A stretch of DNA of 64,000 bases from Pleodorina starrii (lineage: Eukaryota; Chlorophyta; Chlorophyceae; Chlamydomonadales; Volvocaceae): positions 1,166,001 to 1,230,000 of the forward strand of contig BRXU01000006.1 of NCBI GenBank assembly GCA_030267565.1, in the 5' to 3' direction. Position numbers and translations under genes: made by a program. The notes beneath the pieces were generated by a model, which worked only from the letters and a program-made list of their open reading frames with translations, did no database searches and was not told where the DNA came from. Below, one piece after another: positions 12,801 to 31,602 of this stretch. How positions within the stretch are numbered: the first letter of the stretch is position 1; the number at the start of each line of letters is the position of its first letter.

Positions 12801-15800
12801 GGGGGGGGGGTAAAAAGAAGTTCCCGCAGCGGAGGGGGCAGTGTGTGGGGGGGCTCATTAGAGAATAGCGCACCGGAGAGGTAGGAAGAGGGGGGGAGGG
12901 GGGTATTCGGGTAAACGGACAGCGATCAGAGCGATCAGGGGAGCGGTTCCTTCCCCTTCCCCTGATTCAGATTTCTGGGACCCCGCCAGTGTCCCTGCCG
13001 CCTCTACGCACGCATGTAATCAAACGCGCCACCCCGTCGCCGCCGCTGAATCCCGGCCCTGGTCCTGGCCCTGGCCCTGGTTGTCCCCCCTTGCGCCTGC
13101 CCGCCTGGTCGGCCCTTAGGCTGCTGGAGGCACACGAGCCCTACCTGGAGGGGACCCTGCGGGATCCCTCCCTGCCGCCCTGGAGGCTGGCGGATGCGCT
13201 GCTGCGGGCGGCCTCTCAGTCGGTGCCCACCGTGAGGCTGGAGCTGCTGGAGGGGCTGCAGGAGCGGGTGAGGGGGCTGGACCGGGTGGGGGGCTGGAGG
13301 GGCTGCAGGAGCGGGTGAGGGGCTGGAGGGCAGGAGGGTGGGGGGCTGGAGGGCTGGAGGGTGGGGGGCTGGAGGATCGGGTGAGGGGCAGGAGGGCTGG
13401 AGGGTGGGGGGCTGGAGGGTTGGAGGGGCTGCAGGACCGGGTGGGGGGCTGGAGGGCAGGAGGGTGGGGGGCAGCAGCTGCGGAACAGCCCGCAGCCGTG
13501 ACGCGGGGTGTCGCTGCGGCCCAGGCCCCGGGGTAAAGCCGACACCCGGGGTCAAGCGGTCAGTAAGGCCTGGCGCTGGTGCCGACCCGTGAGCCGTGAC
13601 GTGCGCCCTGCCGTACGTGTCTCGTCCTCCCCTGGTCATTCCGCTGGCCGGTTCTCCACTCACGTGCCTGCATCCCCGCCCACCCCATGAAACGCGTGTT
13701 GCAGTGCTCCCAAGCCTCCCCTCCGAATGCTCCCTTTCTCACCCTCCTCCTCCTCCTCCTCCTCCCGCGCGACTTTCCTCGGCCCCAGGTGCTGCTGCTG
13801 CCCTCCCCGGAGCTGATGACGCTGCTGGCCCGCTGCGGGGAGCTGCACCTGCTGCAGCCCCTCACTCTGGCGGCCATGGCCAACCGGCTGAGGGTGAGAT
13901 AACCCAGATAAGGCATAAGAGCGCTTTCGTGCGTGTGTGCGTGTGTAGATGAGCGCTTTCGTGCGTGTGTGCGTGTGTAGATGAGACGGACCGAGGCACG
14001 TACCGATACAAGTATACAACCCGCCGTCTGCGTCTCCGCTGCGGTATCTTCTTTTCACCCGCCTACCGTATGCCTCCAGGGTCTCGGCAGGACGGGGGGT
14101 TGTATGGCCACTGGTGTGGCCGCTGGGCGGGGTCCTGGGCTGCGGGCGAGTAAGGGCACATGCCTACAGCTGAGGAGGCGCTGCCTTTCTTTTGTTCCCG
14201 AGACGGGGCCCGCCCGCCCCACGATTCCGTATCGATTACGTATGCCCCGCCGCACGCCCCGCGCAGGTGCACTACGGCGGACTCACGGCCCCGACCCGCG
14301 GCGGGTCAGGCACTGCCGCCGCAGCGACGGCACAGACAGCGGCGGCGGTGGCGGCGGCGGAGGGCGAGAACGACGCCGAGGACACGCCGCTTGCCTTCCG
14401 TGCCGCAATTAGTAGCGGCAGCGGCGGCGGCCCGTCGCGTGTGCCGGAGGCCGAGGCGGTGACGGCGACGGTACCGCCGCCGCTGCCGTACGGAGTTGAC
14501 GAGGCGCCGCCGCCAGTCAGCGTCGCAATGTCGGGCCTCGTGGACGCCATCCGCCGGCGGATGCTGGACTCGTGGGGCGCCGGCGGCAGCGGCGGCGACG
14601 GAGGCGGTGCGCGGGGCGCGCCTCCATCCTCCCTGTTGCGCTGGGAGCGCCGAATCGTCACCACCGACCCCCCGCAGCTCGCGATGGGCCTGGCTCACGC
14701 GCTGGCGGCAGCGCTGGTGGCGGAGGGCGAGGCGGTGCTGCCGCTGACCCGCGCCGCGCGGGACCAGGCGGGCCGCGTCGTGTGTGCGCTGGCGGCGCAG
14801 GCCCTGGCGGCGCCGCCAGTACGGCCCGCCCCCGCCGTCGGCGCCGTTGCCGCCTCGACGGCGACGGCCGCCTCCGCCGCCGCTGGCGGCGGCGGCGCCG
14901 CCGCCGCCGCGTCCCGTACACAGGGGCGGGAGGTTGATGGCATGTGGCTTGCCGCCTCGGCGGCCAAGGCACTGGGGATGGACCCGTCAGGTGCCGAGGG
15001 CGGCGGCAGCGGTGAGCCAGGCGCACTCGCGCCAGAGCGGTCCCCGCGAACCCCGCCGCCGCCGCCGCCGCCGCGGCCGCCCCGTCAGTCGCCGCCGCCG
15101 CCGTCTTCGTCGTCGTCGTCGTACTCTTCCTCGCAGCTGCTGATGGCGAACCCGGCGGCTCACCTGCAGCTGCTGCAGGTCGCGGCGCAGCAGCAGCGGT
15201 ACGGCCTGGGCGCGGAGGCGCCGGAGCTCTTCCGACGGCTACTAGCGGCGGCGCTGCGCCAGCGGGCGGAGCGGGGTCTGTGGGAGGTCTGGAGCGCCGC
15301 TGGCAGCGACGACGGCAGCGGCGGCGGCGCCGCCGCCGCCGCCGCTGGGCGGGTTGGAGCGCGGGCTGCGCCGCCGCAGCCGCAGCAACCACAGAAGCGG
15401 GGTGCCGCGGGAGGAGGTAGGAAGGAAATGAAAGCGAGCGAGGGGATTCCGGTTGGAGGCGTGGAGGGCGACGGCGACGGCGGTGGCGACGGCGGTGGCG
15501 GCCTGCGGCCGCGGCAGGGCACTCGGCTGGCGTGGCTACTCCAGGTGTCCAAGGCCGCCCTCACGTGGCCGCCAACAGCCGGCCTGGCGGAGTACACCGC
15601 CTCGGCGGCGTACCTACGCCGCCACGGCGCCGCGGCGGCGGCGGCGGCGGCGGACGGTAGCGGCAGTTCCGCGGGCGTCCCCGCCTCCACCACCACCACC
15701 ACCTCCACCTCCACCACCTCCACCTCCACCACCGCGATGGCAGTCTCGGCGAAGAGCGGAGGGCCTTGGGCGCCGCCGCCGCGGCCGCCGCCGCGGCCGC

Positions 15801-18800
15801 CAGCGTCACCGATGACTACACCATTACCGCAGTCCGTACTGCGGCAGTTGCAGGTGGTTGGTGAGGAGGTTGAGGAGGAGCTGGCGCTGCTGGAGGAGGC
15901 GGAAGCGGAAGCGGTTGGGGTGCCGGCGGCGGCGGCGGCGGTGGATGCGGGCTTGTGGCCGCCGGGCGACGACGGCAGGGGCGCGCCGCCGCTGCCGCTG
16001 CCGCCGCCGCCGCAGGCGCGCTTCTCCAAGGCGGACGCAGCGGAGGTGGCCGAAGGCCAGCAGGCGGCGGTGGCTCTGGGTGTCCCGGACGCCGCGCTCG
16101 GATTCGCGGGACAACCCAGGAAGAACACGGCAGCAGCAGCAGCCGCTGCGGCAGCTGGTCGGGTTGGCAAGGCCAATGGGGATGGAGATGAAGACGATGA
16201 TTGGGCGGGCGGGCTCTCTGCGCTGCTGGGCGCTCCGCGCGGCGTCAGTGTGGGCAGGTCGGCGCTTGGCGGCGGCGCCGCCGCCGCCGCCGCCTTCGGC
16301 CTCGGCGCCGGCGACAGCGGCGGCGGCAGCGGCAGGGCGGCGGAGGCGGAGGCGGAAGCGCTGACGGGCCGGCGGCGGTTCCTGTATGACTTCCGCGGAA
16401 GGCTGGAGGTGATCAAGGCGGGGCTGGATGGGCAGGTCGCGGGCCTCCTGGCGCCGCCGCCGCCGCGGTGGCTGCCGCTGACGGAGGCGGAGGCGGCGTC
16501 GGTGACGGAGGCGTGGGGAACCGGCGGCGGCGGTGGCGGCGGCGGCGGCGGCGCGGAAGGATACCGTGGCGCGTCGCTGCTGTCGCTTCCGGGCCTAGCG
16601 CTGGAGCTTCGGCTCGGACTGGTGAGGCCAGGGAGGGCCGGCGCGGCGGCGGCGGCGGCGGCGGCGGACGGCGCCCGACGGCACGCCGACGAGGGCGTGC
16701 ACGACAGCGTACGGCAGCTGTTGGACGAGCTGGAGGTGGAGCTGGCGTGGGAGGCTCACTCGGGAGCGCTGAGCGAGGCGGCGGGCTGGGGTGGCGGCGG
16801 CGGCGGCGGCGGTGGTGGCGGGGCGCCGCAAAGCGGCGCCGCTGCTCGCAAACGTGAACCTCCAGCCTCGGCACTGGTGCAGCTAAAAGCGGAGTCGCTG
16901 TTGGTAGAGGCGGTGGCGCAGGAGCCGGCGGCGCTGGGCACCGAAGGAGCCGCGGCCCCGGCCGCACACGCACAACCGCCCTCCACGGCTGCCGCAACCT
17001 CAGGTGGGGATCCCGCCGGGCCTGCCCCGGTCCCCGGCGCCGGTGCTGCTGGAGACGATGCCCCTTCCGCAATTGTACGTGCGGCCCCGTACCCAACCCC
17101 ACCGACACCTTCGCCCGCGCCCGCGCCGGCGCCTTCGCAACACACTGACGAGGAATCCGAGCCCGTCTCCGCCCGAGGCCGTTCCACCAGCGGCGGCGGC
17201 GGCGCCGCTGCCAGCAACGGCGACGGCCGTTGGCGGCGGCAGCTGCTGATGGATGCCGTACACGTGCTCGCGCTGCTGCGGCGCGACCGCCTCAACACCT
17301 CGCTACCCGGCGACCACGCCGCCGTCGCCGCCGCCGCCGTCGCCGCCGCCGAGGAGGCGCTCCAGCGGCAGGGCGCGCTGTGGCAGCTGCTGCTGCCGCC
17401 GCTGCTGCGTGCCAACAGCGCTCGCGAGCTGCGGGGCCCTGGCGACTGGCTGGCGGTGCTGGAGGGCCTCGGGGGGGCGCCACGTGGCGCTGCCGCCACC
17501 GCCGCCGCCACCGCCGCCGCCGGCGCGCCGCTGCATCTCAGGCTCGCCGACAAGCTCGTAACCGCCACGTCGGCGTGGCTGCTCCGCCAGGCACCGCCAG
17601 CGGCGGCGCCAGCGCCGCCGCCGGCGTTGACGGACGACGGCGGCGGCGACGAGGACGCTGCTGCTGCTGCGGCGGCGGTGCGGACAGGGCGCAAGCTCGC
17701 GCCGCCGGCGGCCATGCCGGCGGCGGCGGTTGAGGTTTACTCCCGTACCGTCGCCGCCATGAAGGCCCTGTCGTACAACTCCCACCCGGCGCTGGAGCAG
17801 CTCCAGGCCGTCTTCGCGCCGTGGCTGGAGCGGAAGCAGCTGCAGGACCTCATCACCGCCGCGCTGCGGCTGGAGGGCGTGCGCCACCGTACCGCTTCCG
17901 CCGCCGCCGCCGCCGCCGGCGGCGGCGGCGGCGCGGCGGCGGCGGCGCAGGCCGAGGCGGCGGCGGCGGCGATGGAGGCGGCGGCCGTGAAGGAGCGGCT
18001 GCTGCGCGCGCTGCAGCGGGCGACGCCGGACCAGCGGCTGACGACGCTGGTGCTGCTGGCGCACAGTCTGGGGGGTCGGGATGCGTCGTTGGTGGAGGCG
18101 GTGGTGGATTTGCTGCTGCAGGATAGCGCGGTGAGTATCTGGGGCCTAGCGCGGTGAGGATAGCGCGGTGAGTCGGGCGGTGATAGGATAGCGCGGTGAG
18201 TAGGGCCCTCAAGCCCGGCCCGGCCCGGCCCTCAAAAAGTTGTGCCTGGTCCTTGCACTTTTGCGGCGGTCGTCTTGCCTTTTACGTCTGTTTGCAGCGG
18301 CAGCATGGCGGTGGAATGGTGGGATGGGTCTCGGGTGGGGCCGATCGCGCGGGGCGGGAATGAGCGGTGCTGGCCCCCCCGCCCACTGACTTTGCGGGTT
18401 AGGGTCTGAACCAGATGGGCTCACGTCTCTGGGAGTCCTGATGCCGATGCGCATCTCAGTCTGCGGTTGGCGCACTAGACCAGGTCAGGCCGGAACCACC
18501 GGATCCTGACCGGTTCATGTCAGGCCGGAACCACCGGAACCGCCGATCAGGTCGTGCCGCGTCGACGGACAAGATCGCGACACGGCACATGGCCCTGCTT
18601 GACCCGGTACCGTGGCGCCGTGTTGTCCGTCCGTCCGTCCGCCAGCACCTCTCCTCAGTCCTCACCCTCTCACCCTGGCACCCAGCCACTCGCGGCCTTG
18701 CCTCCCTTGCACCACCAAGCCCAACACTCCCCCTGCCCCTGCCCCTGCCTTGACCCCCTCCCCCCAATCGCCCCGCTCCTCCACACCGCCATTCCAGGCG

Positions 18801-20642
18801 CTCCGTCCCTCCGACCACATACGCGCTCTCAAGGCCGTGGCCATGCTCTCGAACGGCACCGCCCCTCCCACCACCGCCCCCACCTCCGCCGCCGCCGCCG
18901 CCGCCGCCTCGCATGCGCACGCGCACTCGGCGGCGGCGCGCGGCCCCGGCGTCACGGAGCTCGTCGCCCGCATCTCCGCCCGCTTGAAGTCCCGCACCGA
19001 CGACTACAGCGATCTGCAGCTCGCGACCGCGCTGCCGCTGCTGTCCCGCCTGTCCGCCCGCGGCTGCAGCCTGGACCGAGCCGTGGTGCCGGCGCTGCAG
19101 CGCAACCTGCAGCAGCGCCTGGCGGCGCCCCGCTGCGGCTCGGCGGAGGCGGCGAGGGTGGTGCAGCGCCTCGCGGCAGCGGCGACGGCGGTCGACAAGG
19201 CCGGCGCGCCGCGGCTGGGTCCGCTGGTTCAGGACCGGGATCGGGAGGGTCAGCTACGGGTGCTTCATGCAGCCGTGGACACGATACTGCGCGCGCCGGA
19301 GGAGGAGGTGGGTGAAGGCGGCGGCAATGGCGGTGGGCGGGCGCGCGGCAGCGCCGGCGCCGGCGCCGGTGCCGGCGAAGCCTTCGCGACAGACGCAGCG
19401 ACGCGGCACCTTGACTTGCTGGAGGCCTTTGCTCGGTTGGGGTACGGCGTAGGTGATGACGCCAGCGGCGGGCTCTGGGTGGCGCTCCTGGCGCGGACGC
19501 AGCGCCTGGTGCAGCGGCGGCTGCAGTGGGGCGCGAGGCGGCTGCAAGCCTCGCGGGACGCGCAGCTGCGCTTGCTGCAGCTTCCGAAGGCCCTGTCGGG
19601 GCTGCGGCAGCGGCACGCCGACGCTGCCGCTGCCGCGGCGGCGGCCGCTGCCGCGGCGGCCGACGCGGGTGCCGCCGCCCAGGCGGCGGCCGCGGCGCGG
19701 GAGGCGACGGCGGTGGCGCGGGAAGCAGGGGCCGTGTCTTCGAACAAGCGCAGCGCCTCGGAGAGGGCTGACGCGGCGGCGAGGGCTGCCGCGGGGCTGT
19801 CTGCTGCCGCAGCGGCGACGGCGGCTGAAACCGCAGCCAAGGCCGCCGCCGCGGCGCAGGCCTTGGCGGCGGCGGAGGTGCGGGTGGCGGCGGAGCAACC
19901 GGAGGTTCAGAGGGACCTGGATGAGCTGCGGCAGCGACACGCAGCCGCCGCCGACGCGGCGAAGGTGGCGGCAGCCGCCGCGGTGACAGCGGCGGCGGCA
20001 GCCGCCGAGGCTAGCGACGTCCGGGACGCAGCCCGGGCGGCGGCTCGGGACGCCTTCGCGGCGGCGTGCAAGGCCGGTCGCATGGCAGCGGAGGCCAGGA
20101 GGGCTGCGGCAAGAGAGTCGGCGAGGGCGGGATGGGCGCCGGGGGCTGGAGGCAGGGCGGCGGAGACAGCAGCAGCAGCAGTGCACGTGCGAGAACGGGA
20201 CGAAGCTGCGGCGGAAGGCGGGGCGGGCTCGGTAACGGCCATCGCGTTTGCGAGGGCCAAAGCTGCGGCGGAGGCCGCCGCGGCACAGGCGGCTACAGCC
20301 GCTGCGACGGCGGCAGAAACGGCCGCCGCCGCCGCCGCGGCGCAGGCCGTGGCGGCAGCGGAGGCGGAGGCGGCGGAGGCGGCGGAGGCGGCGGCGGAGG
20401 CTTCGGGCGCGGAGGCTGCCGTGGCGGAGCAGCGGTTCTGGCTGCGGGCTGTGGAGGTGTTGTTGGGGGTTGATGCGTTGCCGTACGATGTGTTGGCGAC
20501 GTGCGGGGAGCTGCTGACGGAGGTCCTTGAGGAGGAGTGCGGCGAGGAGGTGGAGGAGGAGGGGGTTGAGAGGGAGGAGCGCTGGCAGTCCTCGGAGGAC
20601 GGGGGGGAGGAGGTGGAGGCGCTGGTGGGGGAAGAACGTTGA
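832..20642 (+). CDS. Giant helical-repeat protein with possible organelle presequence (~4,639 aa, 15 exons)
   Basis: Proposed exons: 832-902, 1317-3728, 3949-5134, 5597-5701, 6058-6663, 6856-8088, 8734-10107, 10323-10406, 10812-11447, 12018-12119, 12586-12734, 13120-13267, 13789-13893, 14267-18130, 18798-20642 (TGA). All junctions are GT-AG, phases match throughout, and the total is 13,920 nt. Exon 1 encodes an Arg/Ser/Phe-rich, acid-poor start (MLRPFGDAIGGLFVRN) like an organelle presequence. Many stretches form paired amphipathic helices with an L-x-x-L-x-R-L-G/L-x-x-P pattern (about residues 1350-1420, 2330-2450, 4060-4130, 4180-4230), loosely like OPR or FASTK-type RNA-binding repeats; these are separated by Ala/Gly/Pro/Ser-rich linkers. 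The C-terminus is a long alanine-rich rod ending in an acidic tail. I do not recognise a named protein and see no clear RAP domain. Exon 1 and its weak donor (GTCGCG) are the least certain part; a split into two genes cannot be excluded. Confidence 0.6.
8568..8605. repeat. ACT/ATT trinucleotide microsatellite in intron 6 of the giant gene
   Basis: A tract of ACT units passing into ATT units inside the 645-nt intron 8089-8733. It has no coding meaning; translated it gives only homopolymer shadows. Confidence 0.85.
10664..10811. repeat. CTC/TCC-rich polypyrimidine repeat in intron 8 of the giant gene
   Basis: Two blocks of CTC/TCC triplets with C-rich interruptions fill the end of intron 10407-10811 and run directly into the acceptor at 10810-10811. 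The tract therefore doubles as a very long polypyrimidine tract for exon 9. Confidence 0.85.
13268..13480. repeat. Degenerate G-rich minisatellite (GGGGGCTGGAGGG-type units) in intron 12
   Basis: Imperfect tandem copies of short units built from GGGGCTGGAGGG and GGGCAGGAGGG begin exactly at the exon 12 donor (13268) and look like amplification of the adjacent exon end, which encodes the LEGLQER motif. The sense strand is G-rich. Confidence 0.75.
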
Positions 20643-20738
20643 CGGACGGCGGTTGGTGGAATTGGGGGGAGAAGTGGAATGGGGCGGGGGGAGGCTGGCG
20701 GTTGTGGCGGCTGGACGTAGGGCAGCATCGGCCCTTCC

Positions 20739-20770
20739 TTTAGGGTTTTTAGGTTTTTTAGGGTTTAGGG
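20739..20770. repeat. Interstitial telomere-like tract (TTTAGGG/TTTTTTAGGG)
   Basis: Two exact TTTAGGG heptamers (20739-20745 and 20764-20770) flank longer-T variants, in tandem. TTTAGGG is the Arabidopsis/Volvox-type telomere unit and TTTTAGGG the Chlamydomonas reinhardtii type; both spacings occur in variant form here. It is too short to be a telomere. Confidence 0.6.
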
Positions 20771-22091
20771 TTGGTGTGGTGTGGTGTGGTGTGTCCCTCG
20801 GTGTTGAGGTGTGCTGAGGTCCAGCGATCGCTGGACGAGCGCTCGTGGCTGGTGAAGGGGCAGGAGGGGCTGGCTGGCTGAGATCGCGGATCTCGCTCCA
20901 ACGGGGCCCTCGCGTGCAGAACCGAGTCTGCATCCATCCTCGCCCAGCCCCGCGTCCTCGCATCCCACGCATCGCACGATTTTGCTTACTGGCCTTTGGG
21001 AGGGCTCTTTGGGTCGTCGGACGAGGGACGACTCGTTCCCTGCCTGCGGCTGCGGGAGCTAGGGAGTACCGGTACCGGTACACTGCCCCCTACGGCGACG
21101 TTTGCCTGCCTTGTCCGTCCGTCGGGGGGGGGGCAGCACAGCTTCGCATGGGGGCCAGCCTCTCCTGCAGCTCTCGCGAGCCAGCACCAGCAAGCTTCAG
21201 GCCCTGAGGGCATGCAGCTGACAGCTGCTCTCCATGGCTAAGGGCATCGCCCTTCCAAGCAAAAAAAGGAGTGCAAGGATGCTGTACCGGCCTTTTCCCC
21301 CGGGGGGGTACGGTACGCGTTGACATCGGCGCCCCAGTGGGTACCGTACTTACAGCCTCTGCCCGTGTATCGGCAGTTGGCCCCCAGAGGAATGTCAAAA
21401 GCTCGAGGCAACCCTGAAATTTGCCTGATGCTGATTGGCACTAAGCCTCATCTCGTTAGCTGGGCGAAAGCCTATTTGATTGAGTCCAAAGACGGTACCC
21501 TACGGATGGGTGCCCCGCAGGTAACAGTTGGGAGCCGCCCGGGTGGTCCCATTGTCACGACACACTGCGTAATTGACACAGCGTGTCGAAAGCGTGGATT
21601 GTATGATCTACACCAGGAGACCCCGCCCTCGGTCGAGGATGGGGGAACGCCGCGGAATCTACTCCGGAAGACGTGATCTGAGTGCCGTCACTACGGCGAT
21701 TACTGCCTGAGCGGGAGCTGAGTGCCGCGCGTGATCCAGAGACGCAGGGTGTCGTGACACCGTACACCGGCACAGGACCCGCCTCGCATTCTGGCCTTGT
21801 CGCACTATTTCATTTAAAGCCTCTAGCATCATTTTATCTACGCTATCGTCAGAATTGTTCTTTTTAGCGCATTGTCTTTGCACTCGTGAGCATGAACGTT
21901 GTTGCGGCCGCTTTGTCGTCCGTAACGTGCAAGCCGTTACCGGTACCCTAAAACGACGGGTCCATCCCTGTGTGTGGGATGTCGTGGCTTTGGCCGCCTT
22001 GGCGGCGTTAAGGAGGGGCCGGCAGCGCATGTATTGGGGGCGGAGGTCCCTCCGCCCCGCTTAGCCGTGCTGCGACGCGCAAGAGCAGTTG

Positions 22092-22176
22092 CACTTCTCT
22101 ATCGTATCGCCAGCAACAACCGATCGCGGCGATACCGCCCGCAATAACCAATTGCGGGCGACACGATAGAGAAGTG
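22092..22176. repeat. Compound inverted repeat / hairpin, about 85 nt
   Basis: The left arm from 22092 (CACTTCTCTATCGT...) is the near-perfect reverse complement of the right arm ending at 22176 (...ACGATAGAGAAGTG). Nested inside, CCCGCAAT and ATTGCGGG form a second perfect stem. The structure resembles either a small RNA precursor hairpin or a very short MITE-like element. Confidence 0.7.
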
Positions 22177-23348
22177 TAACGGCCCAGCTGGTTTCTGCTG
22201 GTACGTGTCAGCGGCTCGGCGCCGCAGTTGTGGCGGACTTCTGAAGTTCTGATCCCGAGTCGCGTCAATTGCTGCGTTGGACATCGTCCCGGCTGGCTGG
22301 GGTACGACCCCTGCGAAGCATTCTTTCCAGTCCAGTCTCTTTGGTCGTGTTGCGTTTGTCGGTCTGTTCCCCGGACACTGCCTCCCCTCCCTGGCCCCCC
22401 TGACAAATGCCATGACGTCGCGCCCCCTCCCTCACTATTTCCCTGAATTCGTGTGCTTTGGTTGGGCTGTGACTGGTTTGCCTGCTGGTGTCTCTGACGG
22501 TGTTGCCGACTCCAGCCTGGTGGTTGCGGTGGTTTGCAATGCCGGCTTCCTGTTGATGTCGTTACGACTCTGGAATCCTCGCACGGGTGCCCCAGGGGTT
22601 GGGTTGCATAATCCGTTGAGCGTGTACGGTACAGCTAGCAACCGTACAGGCTGGAGTCCCCTTGTAAATTCCGCACCAAAACGACAATCTCGGAAGAACC
22701 CATGAATCGAGTGAAACATCAATCTTTGCCGGCCTCAACAGACTCAGTGGACTCCTTGTGTTTTAATTTTGTCGCCCCCGGACCACTTAGCTTATGCGTG
22801 CCTTATTGGTCTACATTACACCAGAATATAATATCATTTTCAGCAATAAGAGTTCAAGGTTAATAATTGTGCAGCGTTGCGCAAGTTTGGAGGTCCTTAG
22901 TACTGTGCATGATCTCCGGTCAGGGTCTGACGCAGCCGTACATGCGCCCGACTTTCTACACCACGTTCTTGTTCTGTTGCAATTGAAAAGATGTCACGTA
23001 ACGTCATACGAATAGGTTTGCCCCGCTTCTTTTCAAGGTTTCAATACTGTTCTGCTTCACTTCAGACTGTCCGTGTTGTTTTTCGCGTGGTACCTGATAA
23101 TAATAAAAACTTGCAGTCTAATCAGTTGATGGATTTTTTCCTAAATCATGAATACGTGAGGATAGGCCACCAAACACAATTTAGTTAAAATGACACAACA
23201 GCCAAGCAAGTTACCACCGCGTAGCTCTGTATTTTTCTTTGATTGACACAAACAGTGTTGAAACTAGATGTTGATTCTTTGACTGTGGTCTGACTGACGC
23301 AATCTACAGTATTAGTCCATAGTCAACACTTCGGCGGCAAACGCGGCA

Positions 23349-31602
<8,254 letters not shown>

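Larger units (their letters stand above)
20643..23348. other. Intergenic region between the giant gene and the GT49 gene
   Basis: 2.7 kb without a supportable gene. GC falls from left to right; 22780-23340 is the most AT-rich DNA in this part and probably holds the promoter and 5' UTR of the downstream gene. It contains a short telomere-like tract (20739-20770), a tight GC palindrome (22037-22058) and a large compound hairpin (22092-22176). An AT-rich minus-strand ORF at 21659-22030 and plus-strand ORFs at 21320-21676 and 22991-23188 have no recognisable domain. No TGTAA signal for the giant gene was found close to its stop. Confidence 0.5.

Noticed and set aside
21245..21275. CCTTCCAAGCAAAA shared with the tRNA-Gly anticodon arm
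   Set aside because: Only 14 bases match; neither T arm nor acceptor stem is present, so chance or a tiny relic cannot be told apart.
22991..23188. 65-codon plus-strand frame with presequence-like start
   Set aside because: AT-rich promoter-side DNA of the GT49 gene; no domain, no splice context, and codon use unlike the real genes here.
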